From: Pseudomonadota bacterium
Lineage (GTDB): Bacteria; Pseudomonadota; Gammaproteobacteria; Xanthomonadales; Rhodanobacteraceae
DNA length: 6,917 nt
Reading direction: 5' to 3'
Assembly (NCBI GenBank): GCA_023430685.1
Contig: JAEYZH010000180.1
Location: forward strand, 1 to 6,917
The position numbers and the translations under genes are program-made. Below the pieces are notes generated by a model. It did no database searches, had not been told where the DNA came from, and saw only the letters and a list, made by a program, of their open reading frames with translations. Shown here piece by piece: positions 6,679-6,917 of the stretch; position 1 is the first letter of the stretch, and each line of letters begins with the position of its first letter.

Positions 6679-6684
6679 ATTATG
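6679..6684 (-). promoter_or_regulatory. Candidate -10 box of the yajC-secD-secF promoter
   Basis: On the minus strand CATAAT matches five of six bases of the sigma-70 -10 consensus, in one of the few AT-richer spots of the region. It would start transcription about 50-55 bases before the yajC ATG. No convincing -35 hexamer is found 16-18 bases upstream (the DNA there reads GTGCGC), so the promoter is weak, activator-dependent or mis-assigned. Confidence 0.4.
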
Positions 6685-6690
6685 GCATGT

Positions 6691-6702
6691 CGGTCCGGAC
6701 CG
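6691..6702. promoter_or_regulatory. 12-bp perfect palindrome upstream of the yajC -10 box
   Basis: CGGTCCGGACCG is a perfect dyad ending 6 bases upstream of the candidate -10, within the spacer where a repressor or activator dimer could act. Palindromes built of G and C are not rare in such DNA, so the operator assignment is speculative. Confidence 0.25.
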
Positions 6703-6722
6703 CGCACGGGAACACGGCCTCC

Positions 6723-6757
6723 CGGCTCAGGGCTGAGGGTCGAGGGCCGAGGGCTGG
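6723..6757 (-). repeat. Degenerate heptamer array, CCCTCNN type, minus orientation
   Basis: Read on the plus strand, the consecutive 7-base units are CGGCTCA, GGGCTGA, GGGTCGA, GGGCCGA and GGGCTGG, which is GGGYYGA with end variants. On the minus strand the same array reads as CCCTCGG, CCCTCGA, CCCTCAG. It lies about 40 bases upstream of the candidate -10 box of yajC. Confidence 0.6.
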
Positions 6758-6888
6758 AAGGCAGCTTCGGTCGTTCCGAACTCTCTTGTGACCATCGCCG
6801 ATGTGGGGCAGTTCCGTTTCGATGGTTTCCATCCGCGGCTCCCGCCTTCGGATTGCTGATGCGCAAGCACCTTGCCTGTCCTGCATCG

Positions 6889-6909
6889 CCCCTCACCCCT
6901 CACCCCTCA
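6889..6909 (+). repeat. Three perfect CCCCTCA heptamers
   Basis: CCCCTCA occurs three times head to tail and is followed by ACCCACAC at the window edge. In another phase the units are CCCTCAC, so they share the CCCTC core of the array at 6723-6757 but lie on the opposite strand. The array may continue beyond the window. Confidence 0.65.
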
Positions 6910-6917
6910 ACCCACAC

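Larger units (their letters stand above)
6703..6917. other. Non-coding upstream region of the yajC operon
   Basis: With the leader this forms about 300 bp before yajC in which I can support no gene. A 68-codon minus-strand ORF (6680-6886) runs through the heptamer array and has no recognisable family. The content is two short heptamer arrays (listed separately) around about 130 bp of unremarkable, somewhat less GC-biased sequence. It probably also contains the 3' flank of whatever gene lies beyond the right edge. Confidence 0.5.

Noticed and set aside
6680..6886. 68-codon minus-strand ORF upstream of yajC
   Set aside because: A GAGGGG before its ATG looks like a ribosome site but is part of the CCCCTCA heptamers. 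Its middle (LGPRPSALS) is a translation of the other heptamer array, and no family is recognised.

Overview
The window is about 6.9 kb of high-GC bacterial DNA. Codon third positions are strongly G/C and almost every frame is open, so long antisense ORFs mean little here. The gene set, the yajC-secD-secF order and the GTAG-tagged palindromic repeats suggest a gammaproteobacterium of the Lysobacterales (Xanthomonadales) type. That assignment is an inference from style and family resemblance, not from a marker gene.

Left half, plus strand: a 5'-truncated TPR protein with a SPINDLY/OGT-like GT41 glycosyltransferase domain (3-1619), a MoaB/MogA-family molybdopterin adenylyltransferase (1682-2200), and a class I-like polyphosphate kinase 2 starting at a GTG with a clear Shine-Dalgarno (2260-3060). 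They are spaced by about 60 bp and could be co-transcribed, but they share no obvious pathway.

Right half, minus strand: the preprotein translocase accessory operon in its conserved order, yajC (6619-6287), secD (6213-4297) and secF (4285-3344). SecD and SecF form the proton-driven membrane complex that pulls translocating proteins out of SecYEG, and YajC is its small partner. A possible promoter lies 60-65 bases before yajC, a perfect 11-bp hairpin separates yajC from secD, and the secD-secF gap is only 11 bp.

Between the convergent ppk2 and secF genes lie two tandem 117-bp elements (3057-3173 and 3201-3317). Each is a pair of inverted 38-bp REP-type palindromes, a GTAG tetranucleotide plus a 34-nt hairpin, around a 41-bp core. 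The two REP variants in an element differ by base changes that preserve pairing in the hairpin. This is the most informative non-coding structure in the window. The rightmost 300 bp, upstream of yajC, holds no supportable gene but has two short arrays of CCCTCNN-type heptamers in opposite orientation.

I see no sign of a novel defence, mobile or biosynthetic system. The genes are housekeeping or ordinary accessory genes, and the novelty is limited to the repeat and regulatory structures.
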